Part shown: one piece after another, positions 15,019 to 24,280 of the stretch
How the letters are laid out: each line of letters begins with the position of its first letter
Numbering within the stretch: position 1 is the first letter of the stretch
Origin: Hyaloscypha bicolor E
Taxonomy: Eukaryota > Ascomycota > Leotiomycetes > Helotiales > Hyaloscyphaceae
DNA: 64,000 nt
Reading direction: 5' to 3'
Assembly: GCF_002865645.1 (NCBI RefSeq)
Contig: NW_020194618.1
Span: 186,001-250,000 of the forward strand
Notes under the pieces: generated by a model
Told to the model about the DNA's origin: nothing
Seen by the model: the letters and a program-made list of their open reading frames with translations, nothing else
Database searches by the model: none
Translations under genes and position numbers: made by a program

Positions 15019-15536
15019 GATATTATACTTCTAGTTAAGCTCTCTAGTTCTTTATAGTTTGAGGAGATTATTAAATATTAAAAGCAGTATTCTATCTTTG
15101 CTTTCCAAGAATAAATACGGATCCTTTGCTAGTAGTATTATATTACCTTTATAGGCCGAGTCGAGTAAGCTTAGTATTATGTAATAGCGGGATTAATATA
15201 ATAGTCAAAGGCTCAAAGTTTAAAGAATCTCATATATTGGAAAATACTAAGCTATAGAATAAAGTAGAGAGGATACCTTGATCTTTAGTATTATTACGTC
15301 TAAGCAATTCTGGCTTAGCTTCGTTTTGTGCCTGTTTCCGATATCCTGTCCTTGGCAGATCATGCCCTTACGCCAGCCGTCACACCGACAACCAGTCGGT
15401 AGTTCCTCGCTTTCCTGGCGCCGACTTGCACTACGTGCGCTGGCCCGAACCCGGTGCGGAAATGCCTGCGAGTATATGAGTTCCTCGCAGTTTGAAGAAC
15501 CCAACCTGGGTCACATGATGTCCAAGCGGCTCATTC

Positions 15537-16106
15537 TCAGACAGCAAGGGCATAATATATACTATGACAAGTATTACCGTTCCCATCATTATACATGGAA
15601 TGCCCGTCATCTTTCTTTATGTTCCATGTTCCAAGAATGCTATTCTTGTAACTTTGTAGTCCAGATCTATATTTTATTAGTACTTTCTGCAAAATATATA
15701 GAATCTCACTTACCCAGCATGGCCATTATTAGAAAATGATTGGGCATCTATACTAATAGTGAAAGAAAAAGTAACCCCGGTCGAAAATGTGACTTGTTTG
15801 CTTGCTACGCCTTCCCACTTAAAAAGCCCATTTGATCTCACTTTTTCCATATTGCTCGAAGAGGGGTTCTTTTTACAAGCTGAGCTGCCGTCTTGAGCGC
15901 AATACTATTTCGAAGTTAATTCCAAGACGCCTAATTTGAAATAGGAAAATCGTATCATATGAACAAAACCAACCTACCACTATTGCACTGTAGGCATTGC
16001 CGCAGTTAACCAAGTGTATGCCCTGAACATAGCGTTTATCGAGCACACTAGCCGTAGTAAAGGCGAGAATGTTAAAGAACAAAGTCAAAAAATAAAGAGG
16101 ACCCAT
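15537..16106 (-). CDS. Small secreted cysteine-containing protein (effector-like), three exons
   Basis: Model exons are complement(15537..15666, 15714..15904, 15978..16106), giving 149 aa. Introns of 73 and 47 nt have GTAGGT/TAG and GTAAGT/TAG borders, and phases join cleanly. Residues 1-20 form a typical signal peptide (hydrophobic core LYFLTLFFNILAF, cut after TTAS). The mature protein starts with a possible Kex2-type site (DKR) and carries four cysteines in contexts HLVNC, YCAQD, SACKK and GNTCHS, enough for two disulfides. It then has a beta-rich stretch (VTFSTGVTFSFTI) and ends ..CHSIYYALAV. It resembles unnamed ascomycete secreted proteins I recall with a ..YSxxVYC..NPSSSN..GVTF.. layout; I know no established function. 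All splice signals and the frame are intact even though RIP debris begins about 300 bp away. An effector or antimicrobial role is inference. Confidence 0.72.
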
Positions 16107-17087
16107 GGTGGTGAAGATAAATACGTATCAAGTCTGTAGTAGGTTTCGTCGATCTCGCTCTATGTAAGAGCTATTGAACAATGGAATTTAACAACGGTAT
16201 TGGGAATCATAGGTGCCTTTTATCTGTGGAAAAACGCGCCCCCCTCCCTTGGAAGTAAGATTTGTGGCTGCCACTAGTGAACGCTTATCTACTATCCCTT
16301 TAACGGTTAGACTTGAACTCACACTAGCAAAGATTATACACCTTCTTGGCAAGAAAACAATAAAGTAAGCGATATGGATATAAGCAATAAATGCAAGCAA
16401 GCCGGTGTCTTCGGCCCAGATTCTAATAGGTTAATTAATATCTGATATACTAGATTTAGAATCGGATATAGTATAACCAGTGTCTTCGAGATGACCTCAG
16501 TGTCTTGGGGAAGTTCTGAAGGAAGTTATCCGTACTATGAGGAGTTGAGTTATTAAAGTCCAGGCGAGGAGAGTGCTATAGTATAAGCAGGCTTGAATAT
16601 AAATGTGCCTTGCCCACTTCTACCGGTCTTGTCCCTTATCCAACATTTACCTCTTCCTATAGCAGCTGTCATGGCGCGCTTCTCCCTTACTGCATTCCTT
16701 GCGGTATATGCAGTTCCTGCCTTTGGGATTGTGAGTGTTCACTGGATAGCTTTGCGGTCAAGTGATCTGTGGCCGACGCGTTTTGTAGCCGACACACCGG
16801 ACAGGCTCTCGCGTTACACACGATTAAGGCAGCCTCGTCGCTCCAAGTTGGAGCACACTTTTTCTTCCTTTGCTGTATTTCGGTACTCTCACAGTTTATG
16901 GCATTGTATCTTTATCAAACATCTAGGACGCATCTTCTCGTCTGATCACCTACGTTGCCAGACCTCGCCCGCGGGCCCGGGCTTTCGGACGGGCTCCCCA
17001 GCTTGCAGATGGCACCAACTCACCAGCCGCAGCCCTCGATCCTACGAGCTTCCTCTTCGGGGTAGCAGCAATCTGCTGGGCGCAGAG
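16107..17087 (+). other. Intergenic region with a stranded signal-peptide exon candidate (16671-16730)
   Basis: No complete gene is visible here. A TATAAAT box near 16598 precedes an ATG at 16671 by about 70 bp with a CT-rich stretch between. The 20 codons to 16730 encode a clean secretory signal (MARFSLTAFLAVYAVPAFGI), followed exactly by a GTGAGT donor. No second exon is convincing; one option begins at 17001. The ATG happens to be in frame with the kinase downstream, but a signal peptide on that kinase would be unexpected. An AT-rich relic with repeated GTGTCTTCG words lies at 16400-16510. Confidence 0.35.
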
Positions 17088-20000
17088 ATGGGGGACAGGA
17101 GGAAGGGTAAAGGGAAGGCTTCACGAGGCAATGGATCCAACACCAAAGACTACACTTCGGATGCCACTGCTCAAAGCTCGTCGTCCCATGTCGATAGAGG
17201 CATAAAAAATCCTGTGGAGTACCTCGATTATTGCCAAATGAACGAGAAGCTTGAAGCAGCAGCCTTCAATCGAGGATCCAAATCGGATAAATTCGTGCCG
17301 CTCAACAGACTCGAGGATATATGGAGGGATAGATTGGGTCGATTCCTAGTTATCCTTGGGTTGGGGAAGGACATATTCTTGGTTAATGATATCACGAAAA
17401 ACCTCATCAAGACGCTATCGATCCTGGTTACTATCGGGTGGAAGAAATGGGATGCATTTGGGGATATATTCTTGGAAGAGAGAGGGGGTTCGGTGAGAGG
17501 GGATCGCAATGACCACAATTTGCCATACCCTCTGGCGATCCTGGAGGGGCAAGACGGCGACCCTTTCCTCGGAGAACATTGGGCCGGGAAGTTTCGCGCC
17601 GAACAAAGTACCTTTATCCCTATCATCATAAAAGAAGGCGGGAACGAGATATACCGGGAGGGACGGCCGCTTCCCTTCATTAGATCGCAGACACTGAAGC
17701 TGAAGAATGGCGGATATGGAAGTGTCACCAGAGAAATTATCGCTTGCCACCACTTTCGTAAGTTTTCCTCCGTGGGTTTGATCATCCTAATCACTGAAAG
17801 AGGTCTACGACCAAGGACCGCTCATTTGCTGCAACACTTGAGCTCTCCTCACTGACTTAATCTAGAATCTAGAACACCCTCTGGTGAACCATTCTTGCAT
17901 CCTGTTCGTAACTTGCTACGTCCTTGTGAAGGATACATCACTGATCAGAATCACAGAAAGAGATGAGGGTTGCTCGAAAAAGATTTCCAGCAAGAGGTGA
18001 CTTCAAGAAAGAGGCTCGAAACCTGGCAGATTTGAATTCAAGTCTTTCTGATCACAAACGAATCGTTCGATATCTGGCTGTCTTCACTGTTGAGGATGAG
18101 GAGGACCAGGACGCCCAAAAAGAGTTTAATATCATCTTACCACTTGCCGACACTGACCTGCAACAATTCTTATACGACAAAGCTTTCGAAGGCTCATGGG
18201 GTAATGTTGCCGAAATTGTCAAGGAAGCATCAAACCTTGCCGATGCTATGAGGTGGCTTCATGAAGGCCAAATCATCTCAGGAAAAGTTCTTGTTTGTTG
18301 CCACATGGACATCAAGCTTGACAATGTTCTAGTCTACCAGAACGACAATCCTCCTGTTGGCTGGTGGAAAATCTCGGATTTTGGCATTTCATCATTGAAA
18401 GAACGCAAAAAGGAGCGAATAGCCCCACAAAGGCCCACGTCAGCACTTCTCACCGTCCCTACCACGAGCCCAGCGGAATCGCTAAGGATCATCACGGCCC
18501 AAATGAGGACGACTGTGAAGCGCCCAGCTGGGGCATTTTCCGCTCCAGAAGTTGAAGCAGGAGGTAATGTTGGGCCAGAAAGTGACATATTCTCGTTTGG
18601 ATGCATTTTATTTCAAGTTCTTGCCAGAGCCACTGGCGGGATTCGATTATTGAAGGAACTCGATGACAACAGGGCCTCCTTTGAGGAGAATGGCACTAGA
18701 AACGATCATTTCTGTCAGAGAATGGAAGGAAGGAAAGCCATTCATAAGGATGTTAGTCTATGGTTGAAGACTTCGGACGGCCTTCGAGGGACTTTACCTG
18801 ATCGAAGTATGACCATGAACTGCAAAAAGTTGATTGAAAAGACCCTCGAAATTCCTCCCGAAGCCAGGCCAAGTGCAGCAACCCTTCATGCCGAATTGGC
18901 CAAGATTGCCCATGGCGAAGGGGAGGAATACTCCTTCGATAAGCATTCCAACCTACTATCTGATGTTTCCCGTTCATCCGCAAGCAAGCCAAAGTCTGTG
19001 GATAGACCCCAGATTTGCATCAAGCCTTCACCACCAAAGACAGAGCAAGAAGATCTACCCGATCGAATGTCCGTCTTAACCATGAAGATGCCAACAAGTC
19101 CGCCCATCTCCCCACGGCCCACGCGAGGCACCTTGGAAATCAATGCTCAACCTTTTCAGCCGATATCGCAACCACTACCGACTCCTCCTCTCGATACTGA
19201 CCATCAAGATTCCCCAGAAACTGTACAACCCGGCCCCATGCCACCAATGGTGATGGGTCGAGCACCCCCTCGAAACCGACCAGACAATCCTCCTCCTCCA
19301 CCACCACCGAATTTCTCCAACACCCGGCCCCAAAATACTATAGACTTCCAAAGAACGTCAGACCAGCCTCCACTACCTCACTTCTACAACCCGGCAGTCC
19401 AAAATACTGCATACTTTCAAAGAACGTCAGACCAGCCTCCGCCACGTCACTTCTATAACCCGACGGCCCGAAATACTGTAGACTTTCAAAGAACGTCAGA
19501 CCAGCCTCCACCTCACTTCTACAACAACCCGGCCCAAAATACTGCAGACTATCAATACACCTCACCACTGATGCCTCTTCCGCAGTCTCCGATGACTTTT
19601 CCAGGGCAGCGCTCCAGAAAGGACTCTGCGCATACCAGCCAGAGTTTTGTTCATGATGTGGTGGCTCGCCGCTCAGAAAGAGGCGAACTCATACCTTTTA
19701 CAACCCCGCCAGGTGTCATTTCAACGATTATCTCCTCCACACGTGCGAAAATTATATTCATCGCACCAAAAGAGGCAGTGGTATACACATTATACGGTCC
19801 AGACAGTGATGCATATAGTAAAACGATTTCTCCACCACAGAACTGCAAGTGGCAGAATGGAAGCCTCGCCGGGGACTTTGTTGCATTGTGTAGCGTCTCT
19901 GATAGCCATAATACCCAGGTATGATTTCTCACTCACTTATCCTGTCATCCCACCACTTCTAATTCTCTTCGCATCAGGGACTTCACCTCTATAAATTATC

Positions 20001-20870
20001 TCTGAGCTACCACAACCTTATGGTCCACGAAATACAACTCAAAACAGAACTCCCTTATTTTGAAAAGTTTACTGTGTCAATGGATGGGAGGCTGCTCCTT
20101 GGAAGATCGAATACAGTGCGATTATATGAGTCGTGGTGGGTAACTTCAACGTCGCTGTCAGAGGCAAATTCTGATAGCCTAGAATAGTGACGCCGAGGGA
20201 AAAGAATTGCAAATCCCAGCATCAGGAGGCAGCAAGTTGCAACGAGTGTGGTTCAGCACAAATGGCCTTTTAGCCTTTGCGTGGTTCTCTTTGCCAGGGA
20301 ATCTACACAATGTGAAGATATGGGACGTGGTCGATACAAATATAAACGGTGTTCTCCCGTGCCAAATTGTAAGCAACTTTTTTCCCACAAAAGATATTTC
20401 TGACAACTAAGTAGCCGGAGAGTGATAACTCGGCGTCCGCTGTGAAGGATATCGTTCACTTTCCGAGTTCACCAATGTGCATGGTATGGAAAGAACACGA
20501 TTTCGTCTCACTGCTCCAAAATTCAGAGCGTCCACAATCTGCCCAAGCGGCCCACTCACAGCAACTGAAAAACCTACAAGCAATCGTTGTCACCCCAAAC
20601 GAGGAGGCCATTATATTCATCAGATCGTCCAGGAAAGGGCCTTTCAAAGTTCAATTCAAATCTACGATTTCAATTGCACGCATTCATCGAATTGGGGAGA
20701 CTAGGGTGCTGGGGAGTATCTCTGAAGAGAAAGATCTGCTTTACTATCTGAAGAAGCCGGCGAAGTGCGATGTGGTTATTGATCGACACACCAGTACAAA
20801 CACTATGGTCCGCGTATGGATTGCACATAGCAATGGAGATTTTGAGGTCAAGGATGTCGATTTACCATGA
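17088..20870 (+). CDS. Large fungal protein kinase with proline-rich repeats and C-terminal propeller-like domain
   Basis: Exons read as 17088-17757, 17873-17907 (tentative), 17957-19918, 19978-20135, 20188-20368 and 20415-20870, about 1153 aa. Residues 1-200 resemble the N-terminal region that precedes many ascomycete kinases of this kind. The glycine loop is GGYGSV (about 205-210); the ATP lysine lies in VARK (about 243) and the alpha-C glutamate in FKKEARNL. The catalytic loop is HMDIKLDN (about 351), with methionine replacing the usual arginine of HRD, and DFG is at about 376. An APE-like FSAPEV is at about 430, followed by DIFSFGCILF. A proline-rich linker has a 23-aa unit repeated about 3.5 times. 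The last 300 residues (e.g. LHLYKLSLSYHNLMV, VKIWDVV) look like WD/propeller blades. The start at 17088 fits the domain; 16671 is an in-frame alternative. The junction between exons 1 and 3 is the weakest part: a single intron 17758-17948 also restores frame. Confidence 0.8.
19333..19560 (+). repeat. 66-69-bp coding tandem repeat inside the kinase gene
   Basis: The word AAATACT recurs at 19333, 19402, 19471 and 19537, spacings of 69, 69 and 66 bp, so the frame is kept. Each unit encodes a sequence like NTVDFQRTSDQPPPHFYNP, with small changes. Period changes in multiples of three suggest selection to keep the frame while copy number varies. Confidence 0.85.
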
Positions 20871-20891
20871 GTCGATGGAGTTTAGGTTCAA

Positions 20892-22692
20892 CTACACCAC
20901 CTCTTCACTCGCTGTCGACATTTGCTCGTTGCGGTTCTTCTGTTTCCTCCGCTTCCGCGACATGATCATCCAAGATCCTACGGTGATGAAGGTTAGAGAT
21001 ACTGTCATCAGAACGAAGATCCAAAATTGTCTTGAGATTGCAAATCCTGAGCCGTCGGAAGTCTGGAAGGTGAAGAGATTCATGCCGAGGAAAGACTGTT
21101 CAAGGATGTTAGCATAAATGGGTTATCAATAGTCTCATCTGTGGACTTACAGTAACAAAACTGGCTGGAAGGAAAATCAGGGTGACAATGGTGATTAGGC
21201 GTACAGTTGCCGAGTCATCGACAGTATCCTTTGTCAAGCTCCAGATGTTTCGATTGATCTTGACCGCGGTTGATTGGCTTTTGAGGTTGAGGGCGACTGC
21301 CAGCTAAATAAATGATCCCAATCAGTTCAAACCGTCCCGGAAGATTTCTTTAGTTCTGTGCTGACATACCAAACTCAGTATTTCTTGTATCCTCTTTTCT
21401 AGCAAGGCAACGGTAGCAATGTGCTCATGGGTATGGACCTCATACGACCGAAGCTCGTCCAAAATCTTGATCGAATGAAGCTCTCCATACAACCCCTGCC
21501 TTTGTAGCGTCTCATAAAGGCTCTTGAGGGACTTCACAGTTGCCAGAGTCGAGCGCAGTCTAGGGGAGAGAGGCAGGACTTTCTCGAGCAGACTATGTAA
21601 GCCTTGAAGAGTATCTGTGCCTCTCCCATAATGACCTTCTCTAGCAAAGTCAAGCGACAATGCAACAGACGCCTTGATATTGTCAGCGCTAAACAACCTC
21701 GGAGCCATGCTCAAGTCCAGATACATACGATGTGTTCGGTGTCTGCACTCAGGGTTTTCAAATACCATCTCCAATCACCAAAATAGGACGACAGGGCTAG
21801 AATATGGGAAAGCTCCCAATCATCAAATGAGCCTCCACTGTGATCCCATTCTAACGCACAAGCTTCGATCCGTTGCTGTAAGGTTGAGTTTGGTCTCGGG
21901 TGGAGAAAGATCCATATGCTTCCCGGTCCATTCGGGACATGGCGATGATATATCCCAGTCTGCCGTATTGCCCAGGAACTTGACGAGTTCCCTATAACTT
22001 CTTCAACGTAGCTGAGTCGATACTGTACTTCTAGATTCAGAATTAGATATTGAGGCGTTGAGATGGAGTGAAGAGCACACCATAGGAGCCGTCAGGGTTG
22101 TTCTTCGTGATCATGCTTCCCGTGCCGGCCTCTGACTCTTTGTTTCCAGTAGCAAATGAAAGTAGGAGGTCTAAAAACTGAGGCCCAGTACGGTGGTGAT
22201 CAAGGATTGTTTTCATTGCCTGATCGGAGATTTTCAAGGGCTTTATGGAGTTGGGTGCACATATGGATCTGGAAATTAGTTGAGAACTCGTGCAACATTG
22301 TTTGGCAAACATTCTTACATAAATCTAGTATGCGGAGAATTATTCCCATCAAGATATTCTCTGAGCTCCTTGCCTGCATTGACTGTTTTATGACGAATTC
22401 GAGAACCGTTGCCGTTTTCGGGAACTTAAGAGAGGCAAATATTAGCCAAATTTAGCTTCATTTTCAAACCCGACGCCTGAAGCCTACTTTGGACGACATC
22501 CAAAAAATCCACCTTCATTTTCTCTTCATTAGAAAACAACTTCTTCCGAGCTCCCTTCAGTCGTCTTGATATACTTTCGGAATTATTGATGAAGATGTTT
22601 CCACCTCTGGCGTACTCGGCCCACGCATCGTCCTCCCAAGAGCTGACCGCGTCGCGGTCTTCGAAAAGGCCCTTCTCATCGACGGTTGCCAT
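20892..22692 (-). CDS. CorA-like fungal membrane protein (GMN motif retained), seven exons
   Basis: Exons are complement(20892..21095, 21151..21303, 21370..21672, 21729..22030, 22081..22268, 22319..22424, 22488..22692), 486 aa. All six introns are 50-66 nt with GT-AG ends and phases that add up. The soluble N-terminal two thirds match the ascomycete 'CorA-like transporter domain' proteins by features such as VQYRLSYVEEVIG, SSWAIRQTGIYHR and FDDWELSHILALSSYFGDWRWYL (split here). A coiled region (ALLEKRIQEILSLLAVALNLKSQSTAVKINR, split) leads to TM1 (LITIVTLIFLPASFV, about 404-418). SFLGMNLF follows, with the GMN tripeptide of CorA Mg2+ channels at about 423-425. TM2 is FWIFVLMTVSLTFITVGSWMI, then a basic tail. 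Its stop lies 21 bp from the stop of the convergent kinase gene. Whether it conducts ions or acts in signalling or incompatibility is not known. Confidence 0.85.
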
Positions 22693-23201
22693 TGCGACTG
22701 AGCACGTCCTTGATCCGTTACTCTCAAGGACAGTTCCTTGGATCTTGTACAATTATCAAGCTTGATACAGAATGCCTTGTCTATGGCTCTGTTGCCCGCG
22801 CAGTCTCGGATCAGCAGCCAGGAAGGCTTGGAGGGTGCGGGCAGTGTACCTTGTGTCACCTGACTAGCCTGGTGAGCTGCGCCCACAGCATGGATGGAAC
22901 CCACCCATTCGTTCCTATTCCTGCTGCAATTTAAACAGCAATTTATCATTTGTGGAATCAATTGCAGAATAGGGAGAGGCTTAATGTATTGGGTGTGCCT
23001 ATGCATACATCACACATTCTAGCCGCTGTGCTCGATGATTCCCTTGGATTGCTTCTTTCGTACCGCTCCCACGCGTTATTCCACCACGCGCGTGTCTTCA
23101 GTCACTGAACTATTGTGAGACGAGTGCTTAGCAAGAGTCGCTACCGGACTGCAGAAGTCTCGTCCGCTGTCACAACTTACTCGAGCTCATCCTGTGAAGC
23201 T

Positions 23202-23489
23202 TTAGCAAGTCTCTTGTTTGCCCCTGCGAGGCACAGAAGGGGCAAGGCTACCTCGGTGAGGTGTCTCGGCGCAGTGAAGCTGAACACCCCATTCTTTTCC
23301 TAAGACATCTTTCTCAGCCACAACTCGAAACTGGAAGTAGCCCGACGGTCCGCCTCGCACGGTGTGTGGCAGACTCACATAAACTGCAATATCTTCGTTA
23401 AATATCTTCTTCAGGAGCTTCTCCAGCTTTGTCGCGTCGATATATCTTGCCAAAGTAGGCTCGATAACGCTTTCGACGTTAGGCATCAT
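23202..23489 (-). CDS. Small hypothetical protein, possibly a gene fragment
   Basis: An open frame of up to 95 codons from the ATG at 23489. An in-frame ATG at 23621 would add 44 residues of low-complexity sequence. The first 65 residues look protein-like: MMPNVESVIEPTLARYIDAT, then a charged LEKLLKKIFNEDI helix and YFQFRVVAEKDVL. The end is less convincing. It resembles the short alpha/beta module found at the start of some fungal kinase and HET-associated proteins, but I cannot name it. It could be the first exon of a gene whose rest is lost, or a fragment. No neighbour suggests a pathway. Confidence 0.3.
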   Translation of the reverse strand: MMPNVESVIEPTLARYIDATKLEKLLKKIFNEDIAVYVSLPHTVRGGPSGYFQFRVVAEKDVLGKEWGVQLHCAETPHRGSLAPSVPRRGKQETC

Positions 23490-24280
23490 GTTAATTGCAA
23501 AAATCTCCTGATGTAACGGTGATCGAGATGGCGTTGGTGGTTGATCGCGGGATGGCTGCGGGATGGTGCAATCTAGGGCGGTGGCCCGGCTGGAACGCTC
23601 GAATTTATGGGGGATCTTCAATGCTAGGGGGCTTGCGGCTCTTATTCAACCCAACCGTTTGGATAAATCAGTAGCCAATACTGTGCGGCCCACGAGCCTG
23701 CGGGCCGCTATCAATAGCGGCAGCGATTGCCACAAACAGTCACCGAGCTCGAGGATTGAGCCAACTATGGCTTGCATCAACTAATCAATCGGACAGGTGA
23801 CATGCCATGAACAAGCCAGAAGAGCAGATATTGGACGGATTTCAGACACTGATTGGTACGTCAAACCTGGGATCTCTTGACACAAGGAGTCAGCAGTGCC
23901 AAGATAGGAGAGTGAACCGCTTCAGCGGGAGGGGAAAATGGTACCAGCCCGGAGTCGAGTCCCAGGCCAGAATCCGAATCTCGGGACGGGTATGAGAATG
24001 GCACGGCTCCACTACTTTAAGGATCCTGCCCAGCGCAGTGGAGTCAAGAAGAAGCGGTTGCCTTGTTTCGGATGTTTTCAGGCGTGGCCAAGGTCTCACC
24101 TCTAGTCAAACCCTCCCCATGATTCATTTAGATTTTCCCTATCCCCCTAATCAACCTCGTGCCTTGCGCGTGCCTGCGCGCTCCAGCCACTTGGTAGTAC
24201 AAACTATGCTTTTTCTGCAGAACTGTACATAACATCAGAGGCTGGAGCTTTTCGTCCGAAGTTTCCTCGCCCATTTTGTC
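23490..24280. other. Intergenic, nothing recognised
   Basis: Normal base composition with only short frames. The part next to 24281 is presumably the promoter and leader of the permease gene; I see no clear TATA box or regulatory motif. Confidence 0.6.

Larger units (their letters stand above)
1..15240. repeat. AT-rich, RIP-degraded transposon block without intact genes
   Basis: This stretch is extremely AT-rich and no reading frame of useful length survives on either strand. CpA and TpG dinucleotides are almost absent while TpA is very common, which is the mark of RIP (C-to-T changes preferring CpA) in Pezizomycotina. Cytosines that remain sit mostly in CT, CC or CG contexts. Translating the minus strand through its stops recovers two sets of Ty3/gypsy polymerase motifs, listed separately. 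Composition returns to normal within about 100 bases near 15240. The rest of the block is probably further gag, LTR and transposon debris that I could not identify. The left border lies outside the window. Confidence 0.9.

Noticed and set aside
15278..15739. 153-codon plus-strand frame
   Set aside because: It is antisense to the last exons of the secreted protein gene, where the minus strand gives coherent splicing and a signal peptide.
16593..17087. N-terminal extension of the kinase frame back to 16593
   Set aside because: The frame is open but begins at a non-ATG codon, contains a secretory signal and low-quality sequence, and the kinase family start pattern fits 17088 better. Kept only as an alternative.
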